A stretch of 64,000 nt of DNA from Thermosipho atlanticus DSM 15807 (GTDB lineage: Bacteria; Thermotogota; Thermotogae; Thermotogales; Fervidobacteriaceae), in NCBI RefSeq assembly GCF_900129985.1, contig NZ_FQXN01000003.1, positions 186,001-250,000 on the forward strand, written 5' to 3'. The stretch's first letter is position 1, and each line of letters begins with the position of its first letter. A model generated the notes under the pieces. The model saw only the letters and a list, made by a program, of their open reading frames with translations, was not told where the DNA came from and did not search any database. Positions 16,356-24,900 of the stretch are shown piece by piece. A program made the translations under genes and the position numbers.

Positions 16356-17387
16356 ATGTCATACGTCCAATACAGTATTGAAAAAATTTTAGATCTTTGT
16401 GCAATTCCTAGTCCGACTGGCTTTACACAAAAAGCTTTAAAATACCTAATTGAAGAGTTCAAAAAGTTGGGATTTAGCTACACAGTAACGAACAAGAATA
16501 GTTTATTAGTTGATTTAGGACATGGTGAAACAAATGCTTTAATGTTAGTTGCTCATGTCGATACGCTAGGAGCGATGGTAAAAACAATAAAAAGTAATGG
16601 AAGATTAAGTATCTCACGTATTGGTTCATATCCTTTTAATCTTATAGAAAATGAAAATTGTATTATTCATACTAGAGAAGGTAAAGAATATACAGGAACA
16701 ATATATTTGACAAAACCATCTGTACATGTGTACAAAGATGTAGGAAAATTAGAAAGAAATGAGGAAAATATTGAAGTTGTATTAGATCAAAAGGTTTTTA
16801 GTGAGGAAGATGTAAAGGATTTAGGAATAAGCCCTGGAGATTATATTTCATTTGATCCACGAACTATATTAACGAAGACTGGATTTATAAAAAGTAGACA
16901 TTTAGATGACAAAGCAGGAGTAGGAATATTATTAGGTTTAGCAAAAGCAATAAGGGATTATACTACTGAACCAAAAAGAAAAATATATATGATGTTTACT
17001 AGCTATGAAGAAGTTGGTCATGGAGCAGCAAGTTCAATTCCTGAAGAAGTTACTGAAATAGTTTCTGTTGATATGGGCGCCGTAGGTGAAGGATTGAATT
17101 CGAATGTGTATTCTGTTTCTATTTGTGCTAAGGATTCAGGAGGTCCTTACGATTATGAAATAGTTTCAAAACTTATAAAAGCGGCAAACTTATCTCAAGT
17201 TAGTTATACTGTTGATGTTTATCCGTTTTATGGTTCAGATGTTGAAAGTAGCTTATTTGCAGGCCATGATATAAAACATGGTTTAGTTGGTCCTGGAGTT
17301 TACGCTTCACATGGATATGAAAGAACGCACATTGATGCAATTGAAGCAACTTTAAAATTATTACAGACATTTGTTGAGATGGATTAA
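16356..17387 (+). CDS. M42 family metallo-aminopeptidase
   Basis: Cytoplasmic dinuclear-metal peptidase of the glutamyl-aminopeptidase/TET group, which trims peptides to amino acids; members have often been mislabelled endoglucanase. The 343 residues show the full metal-binding set: His67 and Asp69 (VAHVDTLG), Asp184 (RHLDDKAG), catalytic Glu218 followed by Glu219 (TSYEEVGHG), Asp239 (VDMGAV) and the late His in ASHGYERTHID. ATG start after GGGAGG, 2 nt past the DUF4040 gene, so it is co-transcribed. The enzyme fits peptide fermentation together with the peptide transporter at 58-62 kb. Confidence 0.95.
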   Translation: MSYVQYSIEKILDLCAIPSPTGFTQKALKYLIEEFKKLGFSYTVTNKNSLLVDLGHGETNALMLVAHVDTLGAMVKTIKSNGRLSISRIGSYPFNLIENENCIIHTREGKEYTGTIYLTKPSVHVYKDVGKLERNEENIEVVLDQKVFSEEDVKDLGISPGDYISFDPRTILTKTGFIKSRHLDDKAGVGILLGLAKAIRDYTTEPKRKIYMMFTSYEEVGHGAASSIPEEVTEIVSVDMGAVGEGLNSNVYSVSICAKDSGGPYDYEIVSKLIKAANLSQVSYTVDVYPFYGSDVESSLFAGHDIKHGLVGPGVYASHGYERTHIDAIEATLKLLQTFVEMD

Positions 17388-17414
17388 AAGTGAATTTATA
17401 GACTAAAGTATATA

Positions 17415-17423
17415 TGGTATAAT
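17415..17423 (+). promoter_or_regulatory. Extended -10 promoter of the regulator gene
   Basis: TGGTATAAT (TGnTATAAT) lies 37 nt before the DtxR-type gene in a 72-nt gap. GACTA (17401-17405) upstream and TAGTC downstream flank it as an imperfect inverted pair, which might be an autoregulatory site, but the match is weak. Confidence 0.5.
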
Positions 17424-17459
17424 TTAATTAGTATAGTCTTATTTTAGGAGGTTTTTAAA

Positions 17460-17942
17460 ATGTTTTATTTAACTCCCGCAGAGCGGAAATATTTATTAAT
17501 TGTATTTTTAACATTGAATGAAATGGGATGGACTAGATTAAAAAAAATATCAGATTATGCCAAAGTGAAAATGCCTTCTGCAAAGCAATCACTTGATTCG
17601 TTAGCTAAAAAGGGTCTTATTTACTACGAAAAAAGAGGTGCTATTACCTTAACAAAGGAAGGTAAAAAAATTGCAGTTAAAGAAAATGAAAATATTCAGG
17701 CTGTAAAAAAATTTTTTACTGAAATAATGTTGATACCTTCGGATAAAGCTGATGAAGCGGTGTGGAAAATTTATTTTGAAATGGCTGAAGAAGTTGTGGA
17801 AAAGTTTGTCTTATTTGCCAAATTCATGAACCAATGCCCTATGGAAAAGCCAGTTTTTATTGGTCATTTCAAAGAGTTTCTTAACAGTGGTAATGTTTCT
17901 ACAGAATGTCCATTTTTAAATAAAGGACAGGGAGGAAATTAA
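17460..17942 (+). CDS. DtxR/MntR-type metal-dependent regulator, atypical
   Basis: A 160-residue DNA-binding protein. Residues 5-70 form a winged helix with the DtxR pattern: a sensor helix, KISDYAKVKMPSAKQSLDSL as recognition region, GLIYYEKRGAITLTKEGKKIA as the wing. Residues 85-125 correspond to the metal-binding and dimerisation helices (DKADEAVWKIYFEMAEEVVE) ending FMNQCP. The Glu-His pair that binds metal in MntR/IdeR helices is not present where expected, so its signal may differ. ATG start with AGGAGG. It heads a six-gene run; the regulated genes cannot be deduced. Confidence 0.7.
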   Translation: MFYLTPAERKYLLIVFLTLNEMGWTRLKKISDYAKVKMPSAKQSLDSLAKKGLIYYEKRGAITLTKEGKKIAVKENENIQAVKKFFTEIMLIPSDKADEAVWKIYFEMAEEVVEKFVLFAKFMNQCPMEKPVFIGHFKEFLNSGNVSTECPFLNKGQGGN

Positions 17943-17943
17943 A

Positions 17944-18174
17944 GTGGAATTTGATATTTTGATAAAAATTGAAAAGGAAAAAGTGCATTTGTTAAGTTAT
18001 ATATTGGAAGCAGAGGATAACTTTCTGAATATAAGAAAATATGAGGATGGAATTTTAAGAATAATTGTTCCTGAAGATTTAAAGGAAGATGCTCAAAAAT
18101 TGCTCGAGAGTTTAAAGGAGAAAATTGGATTTGAAATTTATGATATTAGAAAAAATTCAGGGAGTGCCGATTAA
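17944..18174 (+). CDS. Conserved small protein (DUF4911-like)
   Basis: A 76-residue soluble protein beginning MEFDILIKIEKEKVHLLSYILEAEDNF when read in two pieces; it alternates short beta strands and helices, with a hydrophobic pattern like a ferredoxin-fold ACT-type domain. From memory it resembles the small DUF4911 family, for which no function is known; I cannot confirm that here. GTG start after GGAGGAAATT, 1 nt past the regulator gene, and a 1-nt overlap with the phosphoesterase, so the three genes are co-translated. Confidence 0.65.
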   Translation: MEFDILIKIEKEKVHLLSYILEAEDNFLNIRKYEDGILRIIVPEDLKEDAQKLLESLKEKIGFEIYDIRKNSGSAD

Positions 18175-19019
18175 TGAAAAAAGTTGTTTTTTTAATTTTA
18201 ATTTTCCTTTCTCTAATATCATTTTCAAGTACAGTATATATGAAGATTGGTCAAACTATTATGATTAAGAATATATCTGAGAATTTTGAATTTACATTTC
18301 CTGAATTATCTAAAAACTTCATAGTAGCAATATATGGGGATAGTAGATGGGGAAACAAAACACATGAGAAGGTTGTAAAAAAAATAATGGAATTTTCACC
18401 TGCAGTTGTGGTTCACTTAGGTGATATGGTAAACAAAGGAGATAATCTAGATGATTGGAATTCTTTTTTTAAAATCACAAAGCCGTTAAGACAAAAAGCT
18501 TATTTCCAACCAGTGAAGGGAAACCATGAGAATCCTGATAAGTATTTCAGACAGTATTTTGGTGTCTACAATTATTACTCAGATTTTAATGATTTTAGAT
18601 TTATTTATATTGATTTAGGTCAAGGTCTTGAAGCAGCAATTAATTTTTTAAAAGAATATGCAACAAATAAAACAATTGTATTTATGCATTATCCAATATT
18701 TACTGTTGGCGCTTATTGTAATAATCCTTTTGTGAAATCTCTAGAGTCGTTACATGGAGTTTTTAAAAGTTTAGGTATTAAATTAGTATTCTCAGCACAT
18801 GAACATAATTATCAAAGATTTTTTGTTGAAGGCATTAATTATGTAATAAGTGGTGGTGGAGGTGCTGCATTATATTCTAAAAAATGCGATAGTAAGTTTT
18901 TAGTTGAATTTTTTAAAGGATATAATTTTGTAATTTTAAGTATTGAAAAAAATGTGTTGAAAATTACGGCTTACGATGTAAGTAAAAATATAATTGATAG
19001 ATTTGATATTTCATATTAA
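18174..19019 (+). CDS. Exported calcineurin-like metallophosphoesterase
   Basis: A 281-residue protein with an N-terminal signal peptide (about residues 1-20), so it should act outside the cytoplasm. Dinuclear-metal motifs are in order: GDSR (Asp56, Arg58 in place of the commoner His), HLGDMV (Asp84), KGNHEN (Asn117, His118), FMHYP (His172) and SAHEHNYQR (His209, His211). The Asp-x-Arg variation and GNHE/HEHNYQR pattern recall purple-acid-phosphatase-like enzymes. The substrate is unknown. It begins by overlapping the previous stop by 1 nt and may be governed by the upstream DtxR-type regulator. Confidence 0.9.
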   Translation: MKKVVFLILIFLSLISFSSTVYMKIGQTIMIKNISENFEFTFPELSKNFIVAIYGDSRWGNKTHEKVVKKIMEFSPAVVVHLGDMVNKGDNLDDWNSFFKITKPLRQKAYFQPVKGNHENPDKYFRQYFGVYNYYSDFNDFRFIYIDLGQGLEAAINFLKEYATNKTIVFMHYPIFTVGAYCNNPFVKSLESLHGVFKSLGIKLVFSAHEHNYQRFFVEGINYVISGGGGAALYSKKCDSKFLVEFFKGYNFVILSIEKNVLKITAYDVSKNIIDRFDISY

Positions 19020-19042
19020 ATATATTTGGGAAGGGATAGAAA

Positions 19043-19690
19043 ATGAGAAAAATTTTACTATTTGTAATAGCAATTATATTATTTATATTTCCTTTTGTTC
19101 TTTATTCGATTGATAGATACCAAACAATTAATGAATTTAAAAGTATGAAGTCAATTTTGGATACCGAAATTAAAAATTATGATTTATTAATTAAGGAATT
19201 GATTAAATATAAAGAACCGGACGGGTATGTAATTGAGGGAAATAAGATATATTACAAGGGAAATCTTTATGAGAAAAGTTTAGAAGTTGGCGGATATGTA
19301 ATTTTAGAATTGGATGACGCATCGAATTTATTTTACGTTAGTAATTCGAAGTTGTTTTCAATTCCTAGAATTACTTCAGAATTCATTATATATGATCTAA
19401 ATGGAAAGATCATTACTGAAAATAATTTTTCTATTCCAGTATATAAAATTTTCCCATCTGTGAAAGAAAATATAACTTTTTACAAAGGAAGAAGAATTTA
19501 TTACGAAAAAATTTCGTATAAAAACGGGTTAAATGCAATTGTGTATATTAAAGTTCCAGTTCACCATTTGCTTTTGTATTTTGTTTTCATACCTTTTGGG
19601 ATTTTTTTACTGTATGAAATTGCATATATTAACAAAATGGATAAAAAAGAAATAGGGAGGAATAAAAATGATTTCGACAAAAACAGGTGA
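19043..19690 (+). CDS. Membrane protein with extracytoplasmic domain, unknown function
   Basis: I do not recognise this 215-residue protein. It has a hydrophobic helix at residues 4-22, a mostly beta-strand extracytoplasmic domain of about 150 residues, a second helix around 176-196 (HHLLLYFVFIPFGIFLLYEI) and a short basic cytoplasmic tail. That topology is like a sensor domain without a signalling output, but no such domain is attached. ATG start after GGGAAGGGATAG. It overlaps the adenosyltransferase gene by 23 nt, suggesting tight co-expression. Confidence 0.75.
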   Translation: MRKILLFVIAIILFIFPFVLYSIDRYQTINEFKSMKSILDTEIKNYDLLIKELIKYKEPDGYVIEGNKIYYKGNLYEKSLEVGGYVILELDDASNLFYVSNSKLFSIPRITSEFIIYDLNGKIITENNFSIPVYKIFPSVKENITFYKGRRIYYEKISYKNGLNAIVYIKVPVHHLLLYFVFIPFGIFLLYEIAYINKMDKKEIGRNKNDFDKNR

Positions 19691-20174
19691 TAACGGAAAA
19701 ACAAGTTTAGCTAATGGAGAAAGAGTTGATAAAGATAATTTGCGTGTGGAAGTTTATGGAGTATTAGATGAATTAAATTCTTATCTTGGGTTAGCAAAGC
19801 AATATTTAGATGAGAAGGAAAAAGATGTTATAGAAGACATTCAAAGAACGATTTTTAGACTTTCTTCAGAACTGGCGAAAGGTGAAAGATTTGTTAAACT
19901 TATTGATATTAATGAAATAGAAAAATTAACGATTTTAGTAGAAAAATATGAAAAAACTTTAAATTTAAAAGGTTTTATATTACCAGGTTCAAATTTTGCA
20001 AGTGCAATATTAGATATTTGTCGAACAATTGCAAGGAGAGCTGAAAGAAGAATAGTATCTTTATCTAAAAACGAAAATGTAAGAAAAGAAATTCTAGCAT
20101 ATATTAATAGACTTTCCGATTTGTTGTTTGTGATTGCTAGATACGTTGAAAAAGATAATATTAAATATGTGTAA
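19668..20174 (+). CDS. PduO-type ATP:cob(I)alamin adenosyltransferase
   Basis: Transfers the adenosyl group of ATP to cob(I)alamin to make coenzyme B12. The 168-residue protein matches the PduO/MMAB class: N-terminal TKTGDNGKTSL with the ATP-binding loop, VEVYGVLDELNSYLG, and the C-terminal arginine-rich helix DICRTIARRAERRIVSL, then NRLSDLLFVIAR. ATG at 19668 with AGGGAGG upstream. It lies between a membrane protein and hutH; the link to histidine breakdown is unclear, but Thermosipho-type bacteria are known to make B12. Confidence 0.95.
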   Translation: MISTKTGDNGKTSLANGERVDKDNLRVEVYGVLDELNSYLGLAKQYLDEKEKDVIEDIQRTIFRLSSELAKGERFVKLIDINEIEKLTILVEKYEKTLNLKGFILPGSNFASAILDICRTIARRAERRIVSLSKNENVRKEILAYINRLSDLLFVIARYVEKDNIKYV

Positions 20175-20189
20175 AGGAGTGAGTAATAA

Positions 20190-21671
20190 TTGGTTAGAAT
20201 AGATGGCAATAACTTAAATTTAGAGGAAGTACATCTGGTTGCAAGAAAAGGTGAAAAAGTTTCATTAAATGAAAATGCTAAAAAAAAGATAGAATATTCT
20301 AGAAAAGAAATTGAAAAAATTTTAGAATCTGAAAAACCTTTATATGGTATTAACACAGGTTTTGGTGCGTTAGTAAAAGTAAGAATTTCTGAAGATAAAT
20401 TAGAAAAACTGCAAAGAAATATTGTTTTATCACATTCAGCGGGTGTTGGAGAACCTTTAAGAAAAGATATTGTTCGTGCTATGATGCTTTTGCGGGCAAA
20501 TTCTTTAGCTAAAGGTTATTCAGGGGTAAGAGTAGAAGTAATAGAGAAAATTCTCGAATTTTTAAATAAAGATGTATATCCTTACGTTCCTGAGAAAGGG
20601 AGCGTGGGTGCAAGTGGTGATTTGACACCTCTTGCTCATGTCGCTATGGCACTTATAGGTGAAGGCTATGTGCTTGAAAATGGAAAAAAGAGAAAAACAA
20701 ACGAAATATTGAAATTAAAGAAAATAAAACCTTTAATATTGAAAGAAAAAGAGGGATTAAGCTTATTAAATGGGACACAGTATATAACGTCCATTTTATC
20801 ATTAGTAATACGTGATTCAATTAAACTTTTAGAAATTGCTACTATTATAGCTGCAGGTTCAGTAGATGTTTTATTTGGAACTCCCAAAGCATATGATCCA
20901 AGATTACAAGCTGCAAGAAATCACAAAGGGCAGAAAATAATAGCTGATTTACTTAGAAAATATCTTGAAGGAAGTAAAGTGAGAACTTCTCATTTAAATT
21001 GTAATCGTGTTCAAGATGCATATTCTTTGAGAGCAATTCCACAGGTTTATGGAGCTGTGTGGGATACGTTAATGTATGCAAAAAGTGTTACTTTAAATGA
21101 GATTAATGCTTCAACAGATAATCCATTAGTTTTTGATAGTGATATTATTAGCGGTGGAAATTTTCACGGAGAACCTGTAGCCTTAGTTGCTGATTTTGTC
21201 GCAATTGCTTTAACAGATTTAGGTAATATGATTGAAAGACGGATTGATAGATTAGTTAATCCAATGATAAACGAAAAACTTCCTCCTTTTTTAGCTTCTG
21301 GAGAAGAAGGATTGAATTCTGGTTACATGATATGGCAGTATACTGCTGCTGCACTTTGTAACGAAAATAAAGTTCTCTCTCACCCAGCATCGGTTGATTC
21401 AATACCAACCTCGGCATATCAAGAGGATCATGTAAGTATGGGAGCAACTTCAGCTAGAAAATTATTGAAAATATATGAAAATTTGTTGATGTTGGTTTCA
21501 ATTGAAGCAATGTTGACAAAAGTAGCTTTGGAAAATAGAAGACCATTGAGAAGTTCACCAAAAATAGAGGAGTTTTTCTCAAAATTTGATGTTGAACTTA
21601 CCGGGGATAGATATTTTGGGGATGATTTTGAAAAAATAATGAAAATATTAGATTCAGAGATAAATAAGTAA
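20190..21671 (+). CDS. hutH: Histidine ammonia-lyase
   Basis: Removes ammonia from histidine to give urocanate, the first step of histidine fermentation to glutamate. The 493-residue protein carries the self-forming MIO cofactor triad Ala141-Ser142-Gly143 in GSVGASGDLTPLAH, the catalytic Tyr52 in LYGINTGFG, His82 in LSHSAGVGEPL (the residue type that marks histidine or tyrosine enzymes rather than phenylalanine), and AYQEDHVSMGATSARK. TTG start after AAAGGAGTGAG. It is the last gene of its run; no hutU, hutI or hutG is in the window. Confidence 0.95.
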   Translation: MVRIDGNNLNLEEVHLVARKGEKVSLNENAKKKIEYSRKEIEKILESEKPLYGINTGFGALVKVRISEDKLEKLQRNIVLSHSAGVGEPLRKDIVRAMMLLRANSLAKGYSGVRVEVIEKILEFLNKDVYPYVPEKGSVGASGDLTPLAHVAMALIGEGYVLENGKKRKTNEILKLKKIKPLILKEKEGLSLLNGTQYITSILSLVIRDSIKLLEIATIIAAGSVDVLFGTPKAYDPRLQAARNHKGQKIIADLLRKYLEGSKVRTSHLNCNRVQDAYSLRAIPQVYGAVWDTLMYAKSVTLNEINASTDNPLVFDSDIISGGNFHGEPVALVADFVAIALTDLGNMIERRIDRLVNPMINEKLPPFLASGEEGLNSGYMIWQYTAAALCNENKVLSHPASVDSIPTSAYQEDHVSMGATSARKLLKIYENLLMLVSIEAMLTKVALENRRPLRSSPKIEEFFSKFDVELTGDRYFGDDFEKIMKILDSEINK

Positions 21672-21702
21672 AAAATGGCTCCCTTCGTTGGGAGCCATTT
21701 TT
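21671..21702. terminator. Bidirectional terminator between hutH and the rng-rpsT run
   Basis: AAAAATGGCTCCC-ttcgttg-type loop-GGGAGCCATTTTT: a 13-bp hairpin with T-runs on both strands, placed between two convergent operons. It should stop transcripts from both sides. Confidence 0.95.
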
Positions 21703-21718
21703 TTTATATAATGAGCAA

Positions 21719-22120
21719 TTATTCTTCGTCTTCATTGTAATTCAGAAAATCTTCGAGATCGTCATCAATATGGACAGTTTCATCTTCTTCTAAACTTTCA
21801 ATTGTTCTCTCAGAAATGTCATCTTTTGCTCGACCAAAAGGGTTTTTTGGATCTAAAGTTCCATTAAAAATTTCGATGCGCGATTTTCCATCAATTAAAT
21901 ATGCTTTGGCTTTAACAGCACCTTTTAAAGTTGCGAGTATTTTCTTTACTAGTTCTTCGTCCAAATCTTGATTTTCAGCACATATAAGTCTTAGTTTGTT
22001 GTCTTCATATTCTAAAATAGTATTATTTTTATTAGCTAGCTCTTTAATAACAGGGTTGTGTAGTATGTTTTTTGCTTTTATTTCATTTACGAAAATTTCG
22101 ATTGTATAGTGGAAAGGCAT
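21719..22120 (-). CDS. Hypothetical protein with acidic C terminus
   Basis: A 133-residue protein that I do not recognise. The first 90 residues alternate strands and helices; the last 45 are very acidic (ESLEEDETVHIDDDLEDFLN and on), probably disordered or a binding tail. The region GTLDPKNPFGRAKDD looks like a conserved turn. ATG start with CGGAGGTG, adjoining the rpsT stop, so it is co-transcribed with ribosomal protein S20 as the last gene of the long run. No function can be proposed. Confidence 0.7.
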   Translation of the reverse strand: MPFHYTIEIFVNEIKAKNILHNPVIKELANKNNTILEYEDNKLRLICAENQDLDEELVKKILATLKGAVKAKAYLIDGKSRIEIFNGTLDPKNPFGRAKDDISERTIESLEEDETVHIDDDLEDFLNYNEDEE

Positions 22121-22413
22121 TATTGCACCTCCGAATTATTCTCCTTTGAAAGATATTTGTTAACTTTGTCCATTAATCTTGATTTTCTTCTAGAAGCTTC
22201 ATTTTTATGTATTGCACCTATTTTGGCAGCTTTGTCAATAAAACTTTGAGCTTCTCTTAAAAGAACTTTTATTTCATCTACTGGTTTGTTTTCTTCAATT
22301 GCTTTTAAAACTTTCTTTATTGAATTTTTCATTCTTGTTCTATATGCTTTGTTTATTAATCTATTTCTTTCAGACACCTTTACTCGCTTTTTTGCAGATT
22401 TTATATTTGGCAT
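22120..22413 (-). CDS. rpsT: 30S ribosomal protein S20
   Basis: Primary 16S rRNA-binding protein of the small subunit body. The 97-residue, highly basic helical protein starts [19 protein letters not shown] and has the usual S20 pattern of lysine-rich helices with [12 protein letters not shown] and [20 protein letters not shown]. The C-terminal ten residues are an ordinary variable tail. ATG start after GGAGGTTGATG. It sits just downstream of metK. Confidence 0.98.
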   Translation of the reverse strand: MPNIKSAKKRVKVSERNRLINKAYRTRMKNSIKKVLKAIEENKPVDEIKVLLREAQSFIDKAAKIGAIHKNEASRRKSRLMDKVNKYLSKENNSEVQ

Positions 22414-22428
22414 ATCACATCAACCTCC

Positions 22429-23616
22429 CTATATTATCCTTTTTAGCTCATCAACCATATCTAATTTTTCCCATGTAAATTCAGGTTCATTTCTTCCAAA
22501 GTGACCATATGCAGCAGTTTTTTTGTAAATTGGTCTTAAAAGATCAAGTTTTTTGATAATAGCACCTGGTCTGAAATCAAATAATTCTGTTATTGCTTTT
22601 AAGATTTTTTCTTCATCAACTTTTGCAGTTCCAAAAGTGTTAATCATTATTGAAACTGGATGTGCAACACCAATTGCATATGCAACTTGAACCATAAATT
22701 TATCGGCAAGTCCTGCGGCAACAACATTTTTAGCAACATAACGTGCAAAATAATGAGCTGATCTATCAACTTTTGTTGGATCTTTTCCACTGAAAGCTCC
22801 ACCACCATGTGGGATTGCTCCACCGTAAGTATCCACAATGATTTTTCTTCCTGTAAGACCTGTATCTGCTGAAGGGCCTCCTAAAACAAATCTTCCAGTT
22901 GGATTAACAAAGATTCTCATGTTATCATCTCTTAAATTTTCAGGAATTATTGGATCAATTACGTATTTAACCAAGGCTTCCCTTATTTCTGGAATAGTAA
23001 CATCAGGTTCATGTTGAGTGGAAATTAAGACTGTGTCAACTCTTAATGGTTTTCTATTTTCATCATATTCGATAGTTACTTGTGTTTTTCCATCTGGTCT
23101 TAAAAATGGGACTGTTTTATTTTTTCTTACTTCACTTAATTTTAATGCCAGCTTATGAGCAAGCATTATTGGAAGAGGCATATATTCTTCTGTTTCATTT
23201 GTAGCATAACCAAACATCATACCTTGGTCACCAGCACCAACTTTTTCTAAATCATCTTCGGATTCCAACTCGCCTTCTTTTGCTTCAAGAGCGTTATCAA
23301 CGCCAAGCGCAATATCTGGAGATTGGCTGTGAATGGATGAAACTACGGAACAGGATTCACCATCAAATCCATACTTTGCTCGAGTGTATCCAATTTCAAG
23401 TATGGTTTTTCTTACAATATCCTGAATATCAACATACGCTCTTGTAGTTACCTCACCAGAAACAAAAGCTATACCTGTGGTAACTAAGGTTTCAACAGCT
23501 ACTCTTGACTTGGGGTCTTGTTCTAAAATCGCGTCCAAGATGGCATCACTTATCTGATCTGCCACCTTGTCAGGATGTCCTTCTGTTACGCTTTCACTTG
23601 TAAATAATCTCTTCAT
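22429..23616 (-). CDS. metK: S-adenosylmethionine synthetase
   Basis: Makes S-adenosylmethionine from ATP and methionine. The 395-residue protein begins [20 protein letters not shown] and includes the signatures [12 protein letters not shown] and [16 protein letters not shown] (P-loop-like), and the metal- and phosphate-binding residues of the family. ATG start after AAAGGAGG and a 4-nt overlap with the small zinc-ribbon gene. No SAM riboswitch is visible, consistent with its position inside a long operon rather than behind its own promoter. Confidence 0.98.
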   Translation of the reverse strand: MKRLFTSESVTEGHPDKVADQISDAILDAILEQDPKSRVAVETLVTTGIAFVSGEVTTRAYVDIQDIVRKTILEIGYTRAKYGFDGESCSVVSSIHSQSPDIALGVDNALEAKEGELESEDDLEKVGAGDQGMMFGYATNETEEYMPLPIMLAHKLALKLSEVRKNKTVPFLRPDGKTQVTIEYDENRKPLRVDTVLISTQHEPDVTIPEIREALVKYVIDPIIPENLRDDNMRIFVNPTGRFVLGGPSADTGLTGRKIIVDTYGGAIPHGGGAFSGKDPTKVDRSAHYFARYVAKNVVAAGLADKFMVQVAYAIGVAHPVSIMINTFGTAKVDEEKILKAITELFDFRPGAIIKKLDLLRPIYKKTAAYGHFGRNEPEFTWEKLDMVDELKRII

Positions 23617-23930
23617 TCCTCAACCTCCTTTTCGAAGTCTTCTTTGCTAATAAACTTCGCACCGTTTATTTCAATACTCACTGGTTTGTAAGAACCAGTG
23701 AATTGAGCTTTTAATTCAATTTTATTTGGACATTTTGAACCAACATATATTTTTTCAATTTTGTATGGTATATTTGGATTATCATAATTTATTAAAAAAT
23801 CATAACCTTTTCTCAAATGGCTTCTGAAAACTTCTCCACATTTTTCACATTTTAAATATACAACTAAGCAATTTCCATCTTTGTAAAAAGGATTCAGGTT
23901 AACATTCTTCTTTTTCTTTCTAAAGAACAT
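23613..23930 (-). CDS. Small cysteine-containing protein, possible zinc ribbon
   Basis: A 105-residue basic protein with Cys28-x-x-Cys31 (KCEKCGEVF), preceded by Cys21 and followed by Cys67 ([10 protein letters not shown]). The pattern suggests a zinc ribbon, though the second pair is incomplete. No transport signal. I do not know the family. ATG start after AAGGAG, 1 nt past the peptidase gene and overlapping metK by 4 nt. Confidence 0.7.
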   Translation of the reverse strand: MFFRKKKKNVNLNPFYKDGNCLVVYLKCEKCGEVFRSHLRKGYDFLINYDNPNIPYKIEKIYVGSKCPNKIELKAQFTGSYKPVSIEINGAKFISKEDFEKEVEE

Positions 23931-23931
23931 T

Positions 23932-24900
23932 CTAATTACTCCTTCTCAGGTTAAAATTAAAAGTTTTCTTTCTTTCCCACGGATCATATAATTCAATTGT
24001 TACTGGGAAAAAGTCCAAATTTTGATTTAACGTTGGAAAATTATTGACTTTTACTGAGTAACCAATTGTATCTGGATACAATTTATAATATGCTTTATAT
24101 ATATACCCAGCGGCTATAGAATCTTTAGTGTACACAGTAAATGGCTTGTACATTTCTTCCATTGGTATCTCATCGAACATAATATGATACACCAATTTAT
24201 TTGAAAAATAAAGTTTTATTTCTTTCAATCCTATTATATTTTTGTTAACTTGAAGAAACGCATTAATTGAAAGACGGGGATACTTGCCTTTGAATTCATA
24301 CGTTTTTCCTTCTACAAAATCATATTTTTGACCATCAATTACTAATTCTTTGAGAACAATCTCACCATTTAAAGGTTTTGGTTTAATAAATCCCATAGGA
24401 TCAAAAATCATAGTTTCTTTCGAATTTCTTATTTCTACGTGGACGTGTGGTTGAATTGCTTCACCTGTTTTACCGGTATATGCTACGACTTCACCTTGCG
24501 AGAAGATAATTTCATTTTCTGGAAAATTAACTATTATTTTATTCGTCCCAAATTCACTTATTAAATCGTCAACAATGGGTTGGATTTTGTATGAAAAAGA
24601 ACTCAAATGAGCATATACTGATCTGTAACCATTAGGATGTTGCAATACAACTACGTTTCCGTAAATACTGTCGTTTATCTCTATTCTGACAAGATACCCA
24701 TCATATACAGCTTTAATTGGAATCCCTTCTTTAAGGAATGAACTGAAATCAATTCCACCATGGAAATGTGGTGAATCGCCGGTACTTCTAAATTCAGCGA
24801 ATGCAGAAGTTAAATAACTATTATCAATTGGTGGAATAAAATTTGAAAAAAATGTCAATGATAAAATGAAGGTAAGAAATACAATAACTAATTTTTTCAT
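23932..24900 (-). CDS. Exported M23 family peptidase (LytM-type)
   Basis: Cell-wall endopeptidase or regulator. The 322 residues begin with a signal peptide (about 1-19). The metallopeptidase domain follows at once: HFHGGIDFS supplies the HxxxD zinc ligands and HVHVEIR the HxH motif, with GNVVVLQHPNGYRSVYAHLS and AYTGKTGEA between them, so the active site looks complete. Residues 190-322 form an extra beta-rich domain of unknown role. ATG start after AAAGGAGG; overlaps hflX by 4 nt. Confidence 0.9.
   Translation of the reverse strand: MKKLVIVFLTFILSLTFFSNFIPPIDNSYLTSAFAEFRSTGDSPHFHGGIDFSSFLKEGIPIKAVYDGYLVRIEINDSIYGNVVVLQHPNGYRSVYAHLSSFSYKIQPIVDDLISEFGTNKIIVNFPENEIIFSQGEVVAYTGKTGEAIQPHVHVEIRNSKETMIFDPMGFIKPKPLNGEIVLKELVIDGQKYDFVEGKTYEFKGKYPRLSINAFLQVNKNIIGLKEIKLYFSNKLVYHIMFDEIPMEEMYKPFTVYTKDSIAAGYIYKAYYKLYPDTIGYSVKVNNFPTLNQNLDFFPVTIELYDPWERKKTFNFNLRRSN

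Noticed and set aside
18174-19019. 5'-nucleotidase or UDP-sugar hydrolase
   Set aside because: The protein has only the metallophosphoesterase domain, lacks the C-terminal nucleotide-binding domain, and its GDSR...AHEHNYQR pattern is closer to purple-acid-phosphatase-like enzymes.
23617-23640. SAM riboswitch before metK
   Set aside because: metK starts within the end of the preceding gene, leaving no room for a leader; no S-box motifs are present.
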